Shown here: piece by piece, positions 1 through 7,277 of the stretch
Layout: each line of letters begins with the position of its first letter
How positions within the stretch are numbered: position 1 is the stretch's first letter
Assembly (NCBI RefSeq): GCF_013416775.1
Contig: NZ_SZVI01000012.1
Location: 434,001 to 498,000, forward strand
DNA length: 64,000 bases
Source of the DNA: Rhodoferax sp. BLA1
Lineage (GTDB): Bacteria; Pseudomonadota; Gammaproteobacteria; Burkholderiales; Burkholderiaceae_C
Direction: 5' to 3'
Position numbers and translations under genes: made by a program
Notes under the pieces: model-generated
What the model saw: only the letters and a program-made list of their open reading frames with translations
Databases searched by the model: none
Told to the model about the DNA's origin: nothing

Positions 1-1
1 G

Positions 2-553
2 GTGCTGGGCCTGGGCAGTGGTCAGCATGATGCTGTGATCTCTGGCCTGTACATCACCGCCGAGCGCCTGGCCATTGCCGACGCCGTGCCTTACGCTGGC
101 ATGGGCGCCCTGATCATGGCCAGCAAAGATGGGGTGCAGCCCAAGACCGAGAACGATCTGTGTGGTGTCAAGGTCGGTCTGCAGTCGGGCACCAGCTGGG
201 TGAAAAAACTCCAGACCCTGTCCACCGACTACTGCGTCCCCAACGGCAAGCCACCAGTCACGGTGGCCGAGTTCCCGACCGCGCCTGAAGTGTCCCAGGC
301 CTTGATGTCCAAAAACGTGCAGGCCCAGATTGAAGTGGCCGCTGCAGCCAAGGCTTTTGCCGCCAAGAGCAATGGCCGCATTGTGGTCAGCTCGCCTGCC
401 ACGGTGTACCCGCAAATTCTGGGGATCTATGTGAAAAAGGGCAACACCGCACTGCTGAAGGAGTTCGAGAAAGCCATGCTTGCGATCCACAAGACCGGTG
501 AATACGACGCCCTGATCAAGAAGTACGACTTGACGCCTGTCGCCGCCAAGTAA
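2..553 (+). CDS. Amino-acid-type ABC transporter substrate-binding protein, 5' truncated by window edge
   Basis: This is the C-terminal 183 residues of a family 3 (polar amino acid/HisJ-type) periplasmic solute-binding protein. Visible features typical of the family are the segment with 'GLYITAERLAIADAVPY', the 'GVKVGLQSGTSW' hinge-lobe strand and the C-terminal 'TGEYDALIKKYDL' helix. The signal peptide and first lobe lie outside the window, so the apparent GTG at position 2 is an internal codon and not the true start. It sits 27 bp upstream of a fused permease-ATPase gene, so it should deliver ligand to that importer. The ligand cannot be read from this fragment; the downstream aldolase and dehydrogenase suggest a hydroxylated organic acid or amino acid, which is inference. 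Confidence 0.85.
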   Translation: MLGLGSGQHDAVISGLYITAERLAIADAVPYAGMGALIMASKDGVQPKTENDLCGVKVGLQSGTSWVKKLQTLSTDYCVPNGKPPVTVAEFPTAPEVSQALMSKNVQAQIEVAAAAKAFAAKSNGRIVVSSPATVYPQILGIYVKKGNTALLKEFEKAMLAIHKTGEYDALIKKYDLTPVAAK

Positions 554-580
554 TTTGCCCGCCGCATACCGAGGATTTCC

Positions 581-2134
581 ATGGAACTGAACTGGACTTA
601 TTTTTTCTCGCTCTTTTCAATGGCGATGTTCTGGCGTGCGGTGGTCACCGTGGTGGAGTTGGGCACCCTGTCCTGGCTGATAGGCCTGGGGCTGGGTTTT
701 GGTGTGGCCAGCGCCGAGTTGTCCAGTTTGACCGTTCTGCGCTACGTGGCCAAGGTCTACGTTTGGTTTTTTCGCAGCGTGCCTCTGCTGGTGTTGTTGG
801 TCTTTGTGTTCAACATGCCGCAGATATTTCCATCAGCCGGACCGTTGCTGGCCATTCCTTTCATCTCGGGCCTGATCTCTTTGGTGTTGACGGAAACCGC
901 CTACATGGCCGAGATCCACCGCGGCGGCCTGATATCGGTGTCCAAGGGGCAGCGCGAAGCCGGTCGAGCCTTGGGGCTGGGATTTCTGGGTATTCAGGCG
1001 CGCATTGTGGTGCCGCAAGCCTTTCGTATTTCCCTGCCGACGCTGGTCAACGAATATGTCACCGTGATCAAGCTGACCTCACTGGTCTCGGTGATTTCTC
1101 TGCCCGAGCTGCTGATGACCGGGCAACGCCTCTACAGCCAGAATTTTCTGGTGATGGAAACCTTGCTTGCTGTGGCGGTGTATTACGTGTTGATCGTTTC
1201 GGTGTTTGGTGCCGCCTTCCACTGGCTGGAGCGTCGGCTGGATCTGCAGCGTCGCCAACCAAGCACGCTGGATGACAGCCGGTGTGCACAGTTGCGTGCC
1301 AGTCTGGCGACGCCAGCCCTTGTTCATGCGTCTGGCCCCGAGCCCGGTGCCCCATTGGCACTGGAGATGTGCAATATCACCAAGCGTTATGGTGAGCACA
1401 CGGTGCTTGATGACATCCATTTGAGAGTGGCCGCAGGTGACGTGATTTGCCTGATTGGGCCTTCAGGTTCGGGGAAAACGTCCTTGATTCGCACCATCAA
1501 TGCACTCGAACCTATCCAAACTGGCGAGATCATCCTGTTTGGGGAAAGTTACCTGAAGGCGGGCGACAACCCGCATGACCGCAGTGTGCGCGCTGGCGTA
1601 CGGCGCATTGGCATGGTGTTCCAGAACTTCAATTTGTTTCCCCATCTCACGGTACTGGACAACATCCTGATGGCACCACACTACCACCGTGCAGCAGACC
1701 CAGCCCAGATGCGCGATGTGGCACTGGGCCTGCTGGACAAGGTCGGCTTGTTGGCCCATGCCTACAAGTACCCGCACCAGCTCTCGGGTGGCCAGCAGCA
1801 GCGTGTGGCGATTGCCAGAGCCTTGGCCTTGCAGCCCGACATCATGTTATTTGATGAACCCACCTCGGCGCTGGACCCGGAACTGGTGGGCGATGTGCTC
1901 AAGGTGATCCAGAGCCTGGCCAAGGAGGGGATGACCATGCTGATCGTGACACATGAAATGGAATTTGCGCTCAATATTTCAGACCGCGTGGTGTTCATGG
2001 AAGGGGGGCATTTGAAACTGGACGTATCGCCTGAGGTGTTGCGCAGCCAACCCAATCCAAATGAAATATTGCAACGCGTGCGCAAATTCATGGGTCTGTC
2101 CAGCGCCGCAGACAGTACCGGAGGCCAAGCATGA
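581..2134 (+). CDS. ABC importer permease-ATPase fusion protein (polar amino acid type)
   Basis: A single 517-residue protein joins an inner-membrane permease and its ATPase, which are normally separate genes (HisM and HisP types). Residues 1-220 hold hydrophobic membrane segments and the EAA-type loop (about 125-146, 'EAGRALGLG...VVPQA'). Residues 221-255 are a polar linker. Residues 256-517 are the nucleotide-binding domain: Walker A GPSGSGKT at 293-300, Q-loop Gln348, signature LSGGQ at 401-405, Walker B IMLFDEP at 421-427 and H-loop His458. All catalytic motifs are intact. The gene follows the binding-protein gene by 27 bp and overlaps the next gene by ATGA, so the four genes are probably one transcript. 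Such fusions occur in related genomes; there is no frameshift or internal stop. Confidence 0.9.
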   Translation: MELNWTYFFSLFSMAMFWRAVVTVVELGTLSWLIGLGLGFGVASAELSSLTVLRYVAKVYVWFFRSVPLLVLLVFVFNMPQIFPSAGPLLAIPFISGLISLVLTETAYMAEIHRGGLISVSKGQREAGRALGLGFLGIQARIVVPQAFRISLPTLVNEYVTVIKLTSLVSVISLPELLMTGQRLYSQNFLVMETLLAVAVYYVLIVSVFGAAFHWLERRLDLQRRQPSTLDDSRCAQLRASLATPALVHASGPEPGAPLALEMCNITKRYGEHTVLDDIHLRVAAGDVICLIGPSGSGKTSLIRTINALEPIQTGEIILFGESYLKAGDNPHDRSVRAGVRRIGMVFQNFNLFPHLTVLDNILMAPHYHRAADPAQMRDVALGLLDKVGLLAHAYKYPHQLSGGQQQRVAIARALALQPDIMLFDEPTSALDPELVGDVLKVIQSLAKEGMTMLIVTHEMEFALNISDRVVFMEGGHLKLDVSPEVLRSQPNPNEILQRVRKFMGLSSAADSTGGQA

Positions 2135-2892
2135 ACACGACCATCGGTGCCGCAGACGAGACCCGGCTGCGCCAAGACCTGGCGGCAGCCTATCGACTGG
2201 CTGCGCGCTTTGGCTGGGACGACACGCTCTACACCCACTTCTCGGTGCGTTTGCCTTCCCGCGACGGTCACGAGCGGTTTTTGCTCAACCCCTTCGGCCT
2301 GATGTTTGACGAGGTGCGGGCCAGTGACCTGATTGTGGTGGACATGCAGGGCCACATCGTGCAGGGTGATGCCAAACTCAACCCGGCTGGCTTCACCATC
2401 CACAGTGCAGTGCACATGGCGCGAGAAGACGCACATTGCGTGATCCACACCCACACTCTGGCCGGTATGGCGGTGGCGGCTTGTGAGCGTGGCCTGTTGC
2501 AGTTGAATCAGATCTCTGCCGAGTTTTATGAAGGTGTTGGTTACCACGCTTATGAAGGTGTTGCCACCAACCTGGAGGAGCGCCGCCGCATCCAGGCGGC
2601 CTTGGGCGACAAGGCTGCCTTGATCTTGCGCCACCACGGTTTACTCAGTGTGGGGCCCGCGGTCGCTGATGCGTTCTATGTGATGTATTACCTGAACCGT
2701 GCCTGCGAAATCCAGTTGGCATGTGCGCAGTTGGCCGCTTTACACAGCAGCGCCGGTGCGGTGACCGAAATCCCGCCCGCAGTGAGTGAGCATGTGCGCC
2801 AGCAGTTGCTGCGTGCGCAGCACGAGCGCCCGCTGATCTGGGCTGCCTGGCTGCGCCAGTTGGACCGCAGCGACGCCAGCTACAAGAACTAA
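2131..2892 (+). CDS. Class II aldolase/adducin family protein
   Basis: A 253-residue protein of the class II (zinc-dependent) aldolase/adducin fold, related to L-fuculose-phosphate aldolase, ribulose-phosphate 4-epimerase and short sugar-acid aldolases or decarboxylases. The zinc-ligand histidines are visible: 'VIHTHTLAGMAV' around residue 108 supplies HxH, and 'LRHHGLLSVG' around residue 167 supplies the third His. 'NPFGLMFDEVRASDLIVVD' is the family N-terminal signature. Its ATG overlaps the stop of the permease-ATPase gene (ATGA), which indicates translational coupling. Together with the dehydrogenase downstream it probably processes the imported compound. The substrate is not determinable; adducin-like proteins without a known reaction are common in this family. 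Confidence 0.85.
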   Translation: MNTTIGAADETRLRQDLAAAYRLAARFGWDDTLYTHFSVRLPSRDGHERFLLNPFGLMFDEVRASDLIVVDMQGHIVQGDAKLNPAGFTIHSAVHMAREDAHCVIHTHTLAGMAVAACERGLLQLNQISAEFYEGVGYHAYEGVATNLEERRRIQAALGDKAALILRHHGLLSVGPAVADAFYVMYYLNRACEIQLACAQLAALHSSAGAVTEIPPAVSEHVRQQLLRAQHERPLIWAAWLRQLDRSDASYKN

Positions 2893-2905
2893 GGCGAACA
2901 CACTG

Positions 2906-3850
2906 ATGCCGACCCTGCTGGTTTGCAGCGCCACCGACAACTTGCGGGTTCTCGCCGATAAGATGGCTGACGAAGCTCGCTTGCGCATGCCGGACCTGAA
3001 AGTGATCCTGTGGCCCGAGCCCTTTGACCCCACTGATGTGTTGGCGGTAGCCGCCTGGCATCCCCCAGAGGGTTTGTTCGGCCATCTGCCCAATCTGAGA
3101 CTGGTGGCGTCCATTGGTGCCGGTGTTGAGCACATCCTGCGTTGCCCGGATCTGCCCGCCAGCGTGCCCATCACGCGTATCGTGGACGAAGAGCAAGCCA
3201 GTGGCATGGCTCAGTACATGTTGTGGGCCGCCCTGCATTTCCACCGTGGATTTGACCAGATGGCCGCGCAGCAGCACCAAAGTCTGTGGCGTATGCCGCC
3301 CCAAACACCAGCCTGTGACTTCACGGTGGGCATCATGGGACTCGGTCGCATGGGTCTGCAGGTTGCAACCTGCTTGCACGGTGCGGGTTTTGCGGTGTCT
3401 GCCTGGTCTCGTCGTACCCACACCGTGCCAGGCATCTCCACTTGTGCGGGGGAAGCTGCGCTGGCAGGCTTTCTGTCAAGGCTGGACCTGGTGATTTGCC
3501 TGTTGCCGCTCACAGCGCAAACGCGGGGCCTGTGCAGCGCGGATTTTTTCGCCCGCATGAAGCCTGGTGCTGCTTTTGTGAATGCCGGGCGAGGTGAACA
3601 TGTGGTGATGGCTGACCTGCTGGCAGCGCTTGATAGCGGCCAGTTACGTGGCGCCTTGCTGGATGTGTTCGACACCGAACCCTTGTCTGCCACGGACCCC
3701 TTGTGGGCCCATCCAGGACTCATCATCACCCCTCACATGGCTTCCTCTGCCTCTGATCGAACGATCGTCCGGCAGGTGCTTGACAACACCTGCAAGGTCG
3801 GCCTAGGCCATGTGCCAGAGCATGTGATGGATCGAGACGCAGGTTATTGA
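2906..3850 (+). CDS. D-isomer-specific 2-hydroxyacid dehydrogenase (GhrA-like glyoxylate/hydroxypyruvate reductase)
   Basis: A 314-residue NAD(P)-dependent reductase of 2-oxo acids. The Rossmann motif reads GLGRMG (about residues 145-150). The catalytic Arg lies in 'NAGRGEHVV', the Glu in 'FDTEPLSATDPLW' and the His in 'ITPHMASSAS', so the active site is intact. The C-terminus and the 'ASIGAGVEHIL' segment resemble E. coli GhrA more than PdxB or SerA. It begins 13 bp after the aldolase gene and is the last gene of the ABC-importer cluster. It runs convergently with the LysR gene, separated by only 26 bp. A role in reducing glyoxylate, hydroxypyruvate or a related aldolase product is inferred from family and context. 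Confidence 0.88.
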   Translation: MPTLLVCSATDNLRVLADKMADEARLRMPDLKVILWPEPFDPTDVLAVAAWHPPEGLFGHLPNLRLVASIGAGVEHILRCPDLPASVPITRIVDEEQASGMAQYMLWAALHFHRGFDQMAAQQHQSLWRMPPQTPACDFTVGIMGLGRMGLQVATCLHGAGFAVSAWSRRTHTVPGISTCAGEAALAGFLSRLDLVICLLPLTAQTRGLCSADFFARMKPGAAFVNAGRGEHVVMADLLAALDSGQLRGALLDVFDTEPLSATDPLWAHPGLIITPHMASSASDRTIVRQVLDNTCKVGLGHVPEHVMDRDAGY

Positions 3851-3876
3851 GTCTGTTGGTACCTGATGGAGTCCGG

Positions 3877-4893
3877 TCAGACGGTTTCCGCAGCTTGTTC
3901 CCGTTGTGCATTTTTGGGCATGACCACCGATGACTCCTTAGCCGCTGTCCATGCGCTGCACATCTCTGGGGGCAAAGAGCTTTTGCGGTTCATCAAATCA
4001 TGTTGGGCAAATAACTCGGCAATCCAGTCCACAAAGACGCGTACCTTGTTGCTGAGGTGCCGGTTTGGCGGATAGACGATGTAGATCGGTTTGGCTTCGG
4101 TGCACCAGCCGGTGAACAAGGGCTCCAGAACACCGCTGCTGATGTGCTGCTGCACCATGAATGTCGAGGTAAACAGGACGCCCAGACCCGACAGACCCGC
4201 CACGACAGCCGCGCTGGAGTCATTCACCGCGAGTTGGTGTTGCCCGCCAACCTCAACCAGCTCGCCATCTTTTTGCATCTTGAGAGAAAACAGTTTGCCT
4301 GTCAGCGGCGACATATAGCCAATCATTTGATGTTCGTTTTTGAGTTCGTCCGGGTGTTGCGGCACACCATGGCGCTTAAGGTAGGCCGGTGAAGCACACG
4401 CCATGATGTAGAACTCCCCAATCCGCCGAGCCACCAACGATTGGTCGGTGATGGCGCCAGCGCGGACCACGCAGTCCACGTTCTCCGCCAGGAGATCGAC
4501 CGGTCGGTCGCTGACGCCCAGATGCAACTGGATGTCTGGATAACGCGCGTAAAAGTCCGGCAGCGACGGAATGATGACGGCCAGGCCCAGGGACGATGGA
4601 ATATCTACCTTCAATTTGCCACGCGGGCTGGCTTTGGCACGTGACATGCTGGCCTCAAGCTCATGCACCTCGTCCAGCAATCGGCAGGCTTGCTCGTAGT
4701 AGGACGCGCCATCAACGGTCACGGTGACTTTGCGGGTTGTCCGATTGAGCAACTTGGTTTCCAGCTCTTTTTCCAGATCCTGGATCAGGCGGGTGACCGT
4801 GGCTTTGGGCAGGTGCATCGAATCGGCGGCTTTGGTAAAGGTACCTGCCTCCACGACACGTACAAAAGCCTGCATGGCAGAGAACTTATCCAT
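3877..4893 (-). CDS. LysR-family transcriptional regulator, probable controller of the adjacent efflux operon
   Basis: A 338-residue LysR-type regulator. The N-terminal winged helix-turn-helix carries 'FTKAADSMHLPKATVTRLI', followed by the linker helix and an effector domain starting near 'GKLKVDIPSSLG'. The chosen ATG (4893) has AGGA about six bases upstream; a GTG nine codons further out (4920) also opens the frame but has poorer spacing. The C-terminal tail after residue 300 is longer than usual. It is divergent from the hydrolase/RND pump operon, the same arrangement as mexT-mexEF-oprN in Pseudomonas. It therefore probably activates the pump in response to a small molecule, and may repress itself through the inverted repeat in the shared promoter. 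Confidence 0.9.
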   Translation of the reverse strand: MDKFSAMQAFVRVVEAGTFTKAADSMHLPKATVTRLIQDLEKELETKLLNRTTRKVTVTVDGASYYEQACRLLDEVHELEASMSRAKASPRGKLKVDIPSSLGLAVIIPSLPDFYARYPDIQLHLGVSDRPVDLLAENVDCVVRAGAITDQSLVARRIGEFYIMACASPAYLKRHGVPQHPDELKNEHQMIGYMSPLTGKLFSLKMQKDGELVEVGGQHQLAVNDSSAAVVAGLSGLGVLFTSTFMVQQHISSGVLEPLFTGWCTEAKPIYIVYPPNRHLSNKVRVFVDWIAELFAQHDLMNRKSSLPPEMCSAWTAAKESSVVMPKNAQREQAAETV

Positions 4894-4962
4894 GGAAATC
4901 CTGTTGGGTTGAGGACTCACCTCAAACGGTTGAACGGTCAGGCCGCTACCAAGGTGGGTTGA

Positions 4963-4990
4963 TTGTTTCTTTTGTGAAACAAAGTATAAG
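4963..4990 (+). promoter_or_regulatory. Putative LysR operator and promoter of the efflux operon
   Basis: A perfect inverted repeat, TTGTTTC-N6-GAAACAA (4963-4982), lies between the divergent LysR and hydrolase genes. Its left arm overlaps a candidate -35 (TTGTTT, 4963-4968), and a candidate -10 (TATAAG, 4985-4990) follows with a 16-bp spacer. The layout suits LysR-type control, but binding by this regulator is inferred. Confidence 0.5.
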
Positions 4991-5074
4991 TAAATGGGCT
5001 ATTTATTGTTTTGCCTGGTGACTTTACATTCTGCCGCATCGCAACAAATGGGTGCCGCCTGACGGCTCAACCTG

Positions 5075-5983
5075 ATGCAAAGCCTTCACACCACCGCTCC
5101 AGAGATGTCTGCCGACCAGCTGCAAGAGGTGGATACACAGATCAACATTTTGCTGAATCGACCCTTGGCTGTGCGCATCTACCGCCTGCGCAAGGCTATG
5201 GTCGCCGCTGGGCCAACACCCTTGGTGATCCATTTTCATGGAGGTGCTTTTGTGGCCGGTTCACTCGATACCGGCTCCTGCATTGCGCGCCTGTTGGCCC
5301 AGGCCGGGGCGGTTGTTGTGTCGATCGACTATCCGCTGGCACCTGCCCAGCCTTTTCCTCAGGCGGTCGAGGCCGGATATGCGGCGCTGTTGTGGGCCTG
5401 GAAAACCCGCCACAAGCTGGTGGGTAAGGATGCGTTGTTTTTTGTCGCGGGTGAAGAAGCCGGGGGCAACTTGGCTGCCGCCGTCGCCCTGATGGCGCGC
5501 GACCAGCAGCATCCCGCATTGGCCGGGCAAATTTTGCTGTCTCCCATGTTGGACCCCTGCATGGCCACCGCGTCCTTGCGCCGTGCAGATGCCGGCCAAG
5601 TTGGCTGCCCTTGGGCCGATGGCTGGCATCAGTACCTATCGCGCCTGGACCAGGCCTGCCATCCCTATGCGGCACCGGGTACCGCTTTGCGCCTGTCTGC
5701 GCTACCACCGACTTTGTTACTGACTGCGCAAGATGACCCCTTGCGTGACGAATCGCTGGCCTATGCCAAACGCCTGCGTGGCGCCGGGCGCCTGGTGCAT
5801 GCCGCTGTGTTGCCTGGCCCAACCGGTTGGCCGGGCAGCTGTTTGCAGCCCACCAGACATGAAGCGAGTTGGGCGTCTGCCGTGCAGCAACAGTTTGGCG
5901 ATTTTTTCCAGAGTTTTTCAGGTCGTGTGGCGGAGGAATCCTCATACAAGCCCGTTTGTTCGCTCCCTGTTTCAGTTTCTTAA
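5075..5983 (+). CDS. Alpha/beta hydrolase fold protein of the hormone-sensitive-lipase type, predicted catalytically inactive
   Basis: A 302-residue protein of the HSL/acetyl-esterase branch. The oxyanion-hole motif HGGA is present at residues 55-58 ('VIHFHGGAFVAGS') and the fold continues through 'VVSIDYPLAP'. The nucleophile elbow, normally GDSAGG, reads GEEAGG (126-131), so the serine is replaced by Glu128. Near residue 250, where the family has an HGF-type histidine, the sequence is 'PGPTGWPG' with no His. Only the acidic residue region ('DDPLRDE') remains. The frame is open throughout, so this looks like a maintained pseudoenzyme. It leads the operon of an RND pump and ends 24 bp before the adaptor gene, suggesting a binding or sensing role, which is speculative. 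No convincing ribosome site precedes the ATG. Confidence 0.75.
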   Translation: MQSLHTTAPEMSADQLQEVDTQINILLNRPLAVRIYRLRKAMVAAGPTPLVIHFHGGAFVAGSLDTGSCIARLLAQAGAVVVSIDYPLAPAQPFPQAVEAGYAALLWAWKTRHKLVGKDALFFVAGEEAGGNLAAAVALMARDQQHPALAGQILLSPMLDPCMATASLRRADAGQVGCPWADGWHQYLSRLDQACHPYAAPGTALRLSALPPTLLLTAQDDPLRDESLAYAKRLRGAGRLVHAAVLPGPTGWPGSCLQPTRHEASWASAVQQQFGDFFQSFSGRVAEESSYKPVCSLPVSVS

Positions 5984-6007
5984 TTTCACTTTTCGAGGAT
6001 ATTTACC

Positions 6008-7228
6008 ATGCCAAACCTTCTACTCACTACTTCCCGACACCGTCTGCTGGCCGTTGCTTTGGCCGTTCTGGCCGTGGTGGGCGTTGCTGCCACCGTGCTG
6101 GGTGTCTCCAGCTCCCAAGCCCAACCCGGCACACCGGCCCAGGCGCCGGCAACACCGGTTTCTGTGGCCACCGTCGTGCAAAGCGAGGTGGCCGCCTGGG
6201 ACGAGTTTTCAGGCCGACTCGAGGCCGTGGAGCGGGTTGACATCCGCTCGCAAGTGGCTGGAACACTCCAGGCCGTGCACTTCCGTGAAGGTGCGCTGGT
6301 CAAAAAGGGGGAGTTGCTGCTGAGCATTGACCCGGCGCCGTATGCCGCCGACGTGCAGCGTGCCGAGGCTCAGGTGATGGCCGCCCAGGCCCGGGTTGCA
6401 CAAGCCAGGGGTGAGCAGGAACGTTCACAGCGTCTCTGGAGTGAACAGGCGATCTCCAAACGTGAACTTGATGAACGTGTCAACGGCCAGCGTGAAGCCG
6501 ATGCCAATTTGCGTGCGGCCCAGGCGGCCTTGCAGACAGCCCAACTTAGCTTGGGTTACACGCAGCTTCGGGCACCCGTGGCGGGGCGCGTCGGCAAGCT
6601 GGAAGTGACGGTGGGCAATCTGGTTGCTGCCGGCCCTGGTGCGCAGGTGTTGACCACTCTGGTATCGGTCAGCCCGATTTATGCGAGTTTTGACGCCGAC
6701 GAGCAGGTGGTCGCCAAAGCATTAAAAGACGTTGGAGTGAAGGGTGTGCGCAAGCTCGACCGGATCCCCGTGCAAATGGGCACGGCGGCCAGCACCGACA
6801 CACCTTTTGAAGGTCGTCTGCAACTGGTGGACAACCAGGTGGATCCCAAAAGCGGCACGATCCGCGCCCGGGCCGTGTTCGATAACCCGGACGGCCAGCT
6901 GATGCCCGGCCAGTTTGCACGCATTCGCATGGGCCAGTCCACACAGGGGGTGGCGTTGTTGATCAATGAACGTGCAGTGGGCACCGATCAGAACAAAAAA
7001 TTCGTGCTGGTGGTCGGCGCCGACAACAAGGCGATCTACCGCGAGATCAGCTTGGGCGCCTCCGTCAATGGTCTGCGCATCGTCAAACAGGGGCTGGAGG
7101 CCAATGAGCGCATTGTTGTCAACGGCCTGCAGCGTATTCGTCCGGGCTCGCTGGTTGCGCCACAGCTCGTGGAAATGAGTGCCAAGGCTGAGCTGAGCAA
7201 GCCCGTGTTGGTGGCAGCGAAGTCATGA
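6008..7228 (+). CDS. RND efflux pump periplasmic adaptor (MexE/AcrA-like membrane fusion protein)
   Basis: A 406-residue membrane-fusion protein that links an inner-membrane RND pump to an outer-membrane channel. An N-terminal hydrophobic segment (about 11-32) serves as signal or anchor. The lipoyl half-motifs flank an alpha-helical hairpin: 'GRLEAVERVDIRSQVAGTL' precedes it and 'GYTQLRAPVAGRVG' follows it. Beta-barrel and membrane-proximal domains follow ('PKSGTIRARAVFDNPDGQLMPG'). I see no lipobox cysteine, so anchoring by lipid is unlikely. It lies 24 bp after the hydrolase gene and 49 bp before the RND gene. MexE-like specificity is inferred from its MexF-like partner. Confidence 0.92.
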   Translation: MPNLLLTTSRHRLLAVALAVLAVVGVAATVLGVSSSQAQPGTPAQAPATPVSVATVVQSEVAAWDEFSGRLEAVERVDIRSQVAGTLQAVHFREGALVKKGELLLSIDPAPYAADVQRAEAQVMAAQARVAQARGEQERSQRLWSEQAISKRELDERVNGQREADANLRAAQAALQTAQLSLGYTQLRAPVAGRVGKLEVTVGNLVAAGPGAQVLTTLVSVSPIYASFDADEQVVAKALKDVGVKGVRKLDRIPVQMGTAASTDTPFEGRLQLVDNQVDPKSGTIRARAVFDNPDGQLMPGQFARIRMGQSTQGVALLINERAVGTDQNKKFVLVVGADNKAIYREISLGASVNGLRIVKQGLEANERIVVNGLQRIRPGSLVAPQLVEMSAKAELSKPVLVAAKS

Positions 7229-7277
7229 ACGGACATCTAAACCTGAGCCCGCCATTTGCCCGAACAAGAAACACCCC

